Assembly (NCBI GenBank): GCA_039029935.1
Contig: JBCCFC010000984.1
Span: forward strand, 1-5,296
DNA: 5,296 nucleotides
Origin: G039029935 sp039029935
Lineage (GTDB): Bacteria > Chloroflexota > Anaerolineae > Caldilineales > Caldilineaceae
Reading direction: 5' to 3'
In this document: positions 5,191 through 5,296 of the stretch, piece by piece
Layout: each line of letters opens with the position of its first letter
Numbering within the stretch: position 1 is the first letter of the stretch
Notes under the pieces: generated by a model
Databases searched by the model: none
What the model saw: only the letters and a program-made list of their open reading frames with translations
What the model was told of the DNA's origin: nothing
Made by a program: the position numbers and the translations under genes

Positions 5191-5256
5191 TTGTAGGGGC
5201 GTACCCATTCGGTGGCCCGCGGGTACGAAAAATGGCGGCCCCAAGGGGACGCCCCG
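5191..5256. repeat. Nested GC-rich inverted repeats near the window end
   Basis: CGTACCC (5200-5206) pairs with GGGTACG (5221-5227). GGGGCG (5196-5201) pairs with CGCCCC (5250-5255). CCCC (5239-5242) pairs with GGGG (5245-5248). These overlap and cannot all form at once. The wording 'TTGTAGGGGCGTACCC' looks like a dispersed intergenic repeat. No gene is supported anywhere in 5094-5296, and the last bases are G-rich and may be of lower sequence quality. Confidence 0.5.
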
Positions 5257-5296
5257 AAAAAACCAAGAAAGGTAACACCCTGGGGCGGTGGGGGGG

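Overview
The window looks like a piece of a bacterial chromosome, most likely from Chloroflexota, with Cyanobacteria as the main alternative. This rests on three things. The large gene has the NB-ARC plus 40-residue TPR style that is abundant in Chloroflexota. Its core wording (for example around 'PTAQRVMQALAVY' and 'AEFDLRCAGGDYD') is familiar from that group. The intergenic DNA is crowded with short palindromes and GC-rich hairpin repeats. The assignment is an inference from style, not a database result.

Layout: positions 1-83 hold a 19-bp-arm hairpin repeat. A small four-helix membrane protein gene (84-500, minus strand) follows, with a clear ribosome binding site. A 361-bp divergent intergenic region holds a ~209-bp inverted-repeat element (526-734) and then three 18-bp palindromic operators (777-854) around a good sigma70-type promoter. 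These operators lead into a short TetR-family repressor gene (862-1356, plus strand). A 290-bp gap (1357-1646) holds three perfect 8-3-8 hairpins and a consensus -10 box. The rest is dominated by one 1148-codon gene (1647-5093, plus strand). It encodes an N-terminal TIR domain, a coiled-coil linker, an NB-ARC/STAND NTPase, a winged-helix region and eight exactly 40-residue TPR units plus a degenerate ninth. The last 203 bp hold more hairpins and no gene, and end in G-rich sequence that may be a contig edge.

How the genes work together: the TetR regulator probably represses itself through the three operators. It may also control the divergent membrane protein, although a repeat element separates them. 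The large protein stands alone and has the architecture of a bacterial NLR-like immune receptor: TPR sensor, STAND switch and TIR effector (probably an NAD-consuming enzyme). Its most unusual feature is a 176-bp repeat-like segment with inverted-repeat ends, translated in frame just after the Walker A motif. It adds about 59 low-complexity, charged and Ser-rich residues to the ATPase core.
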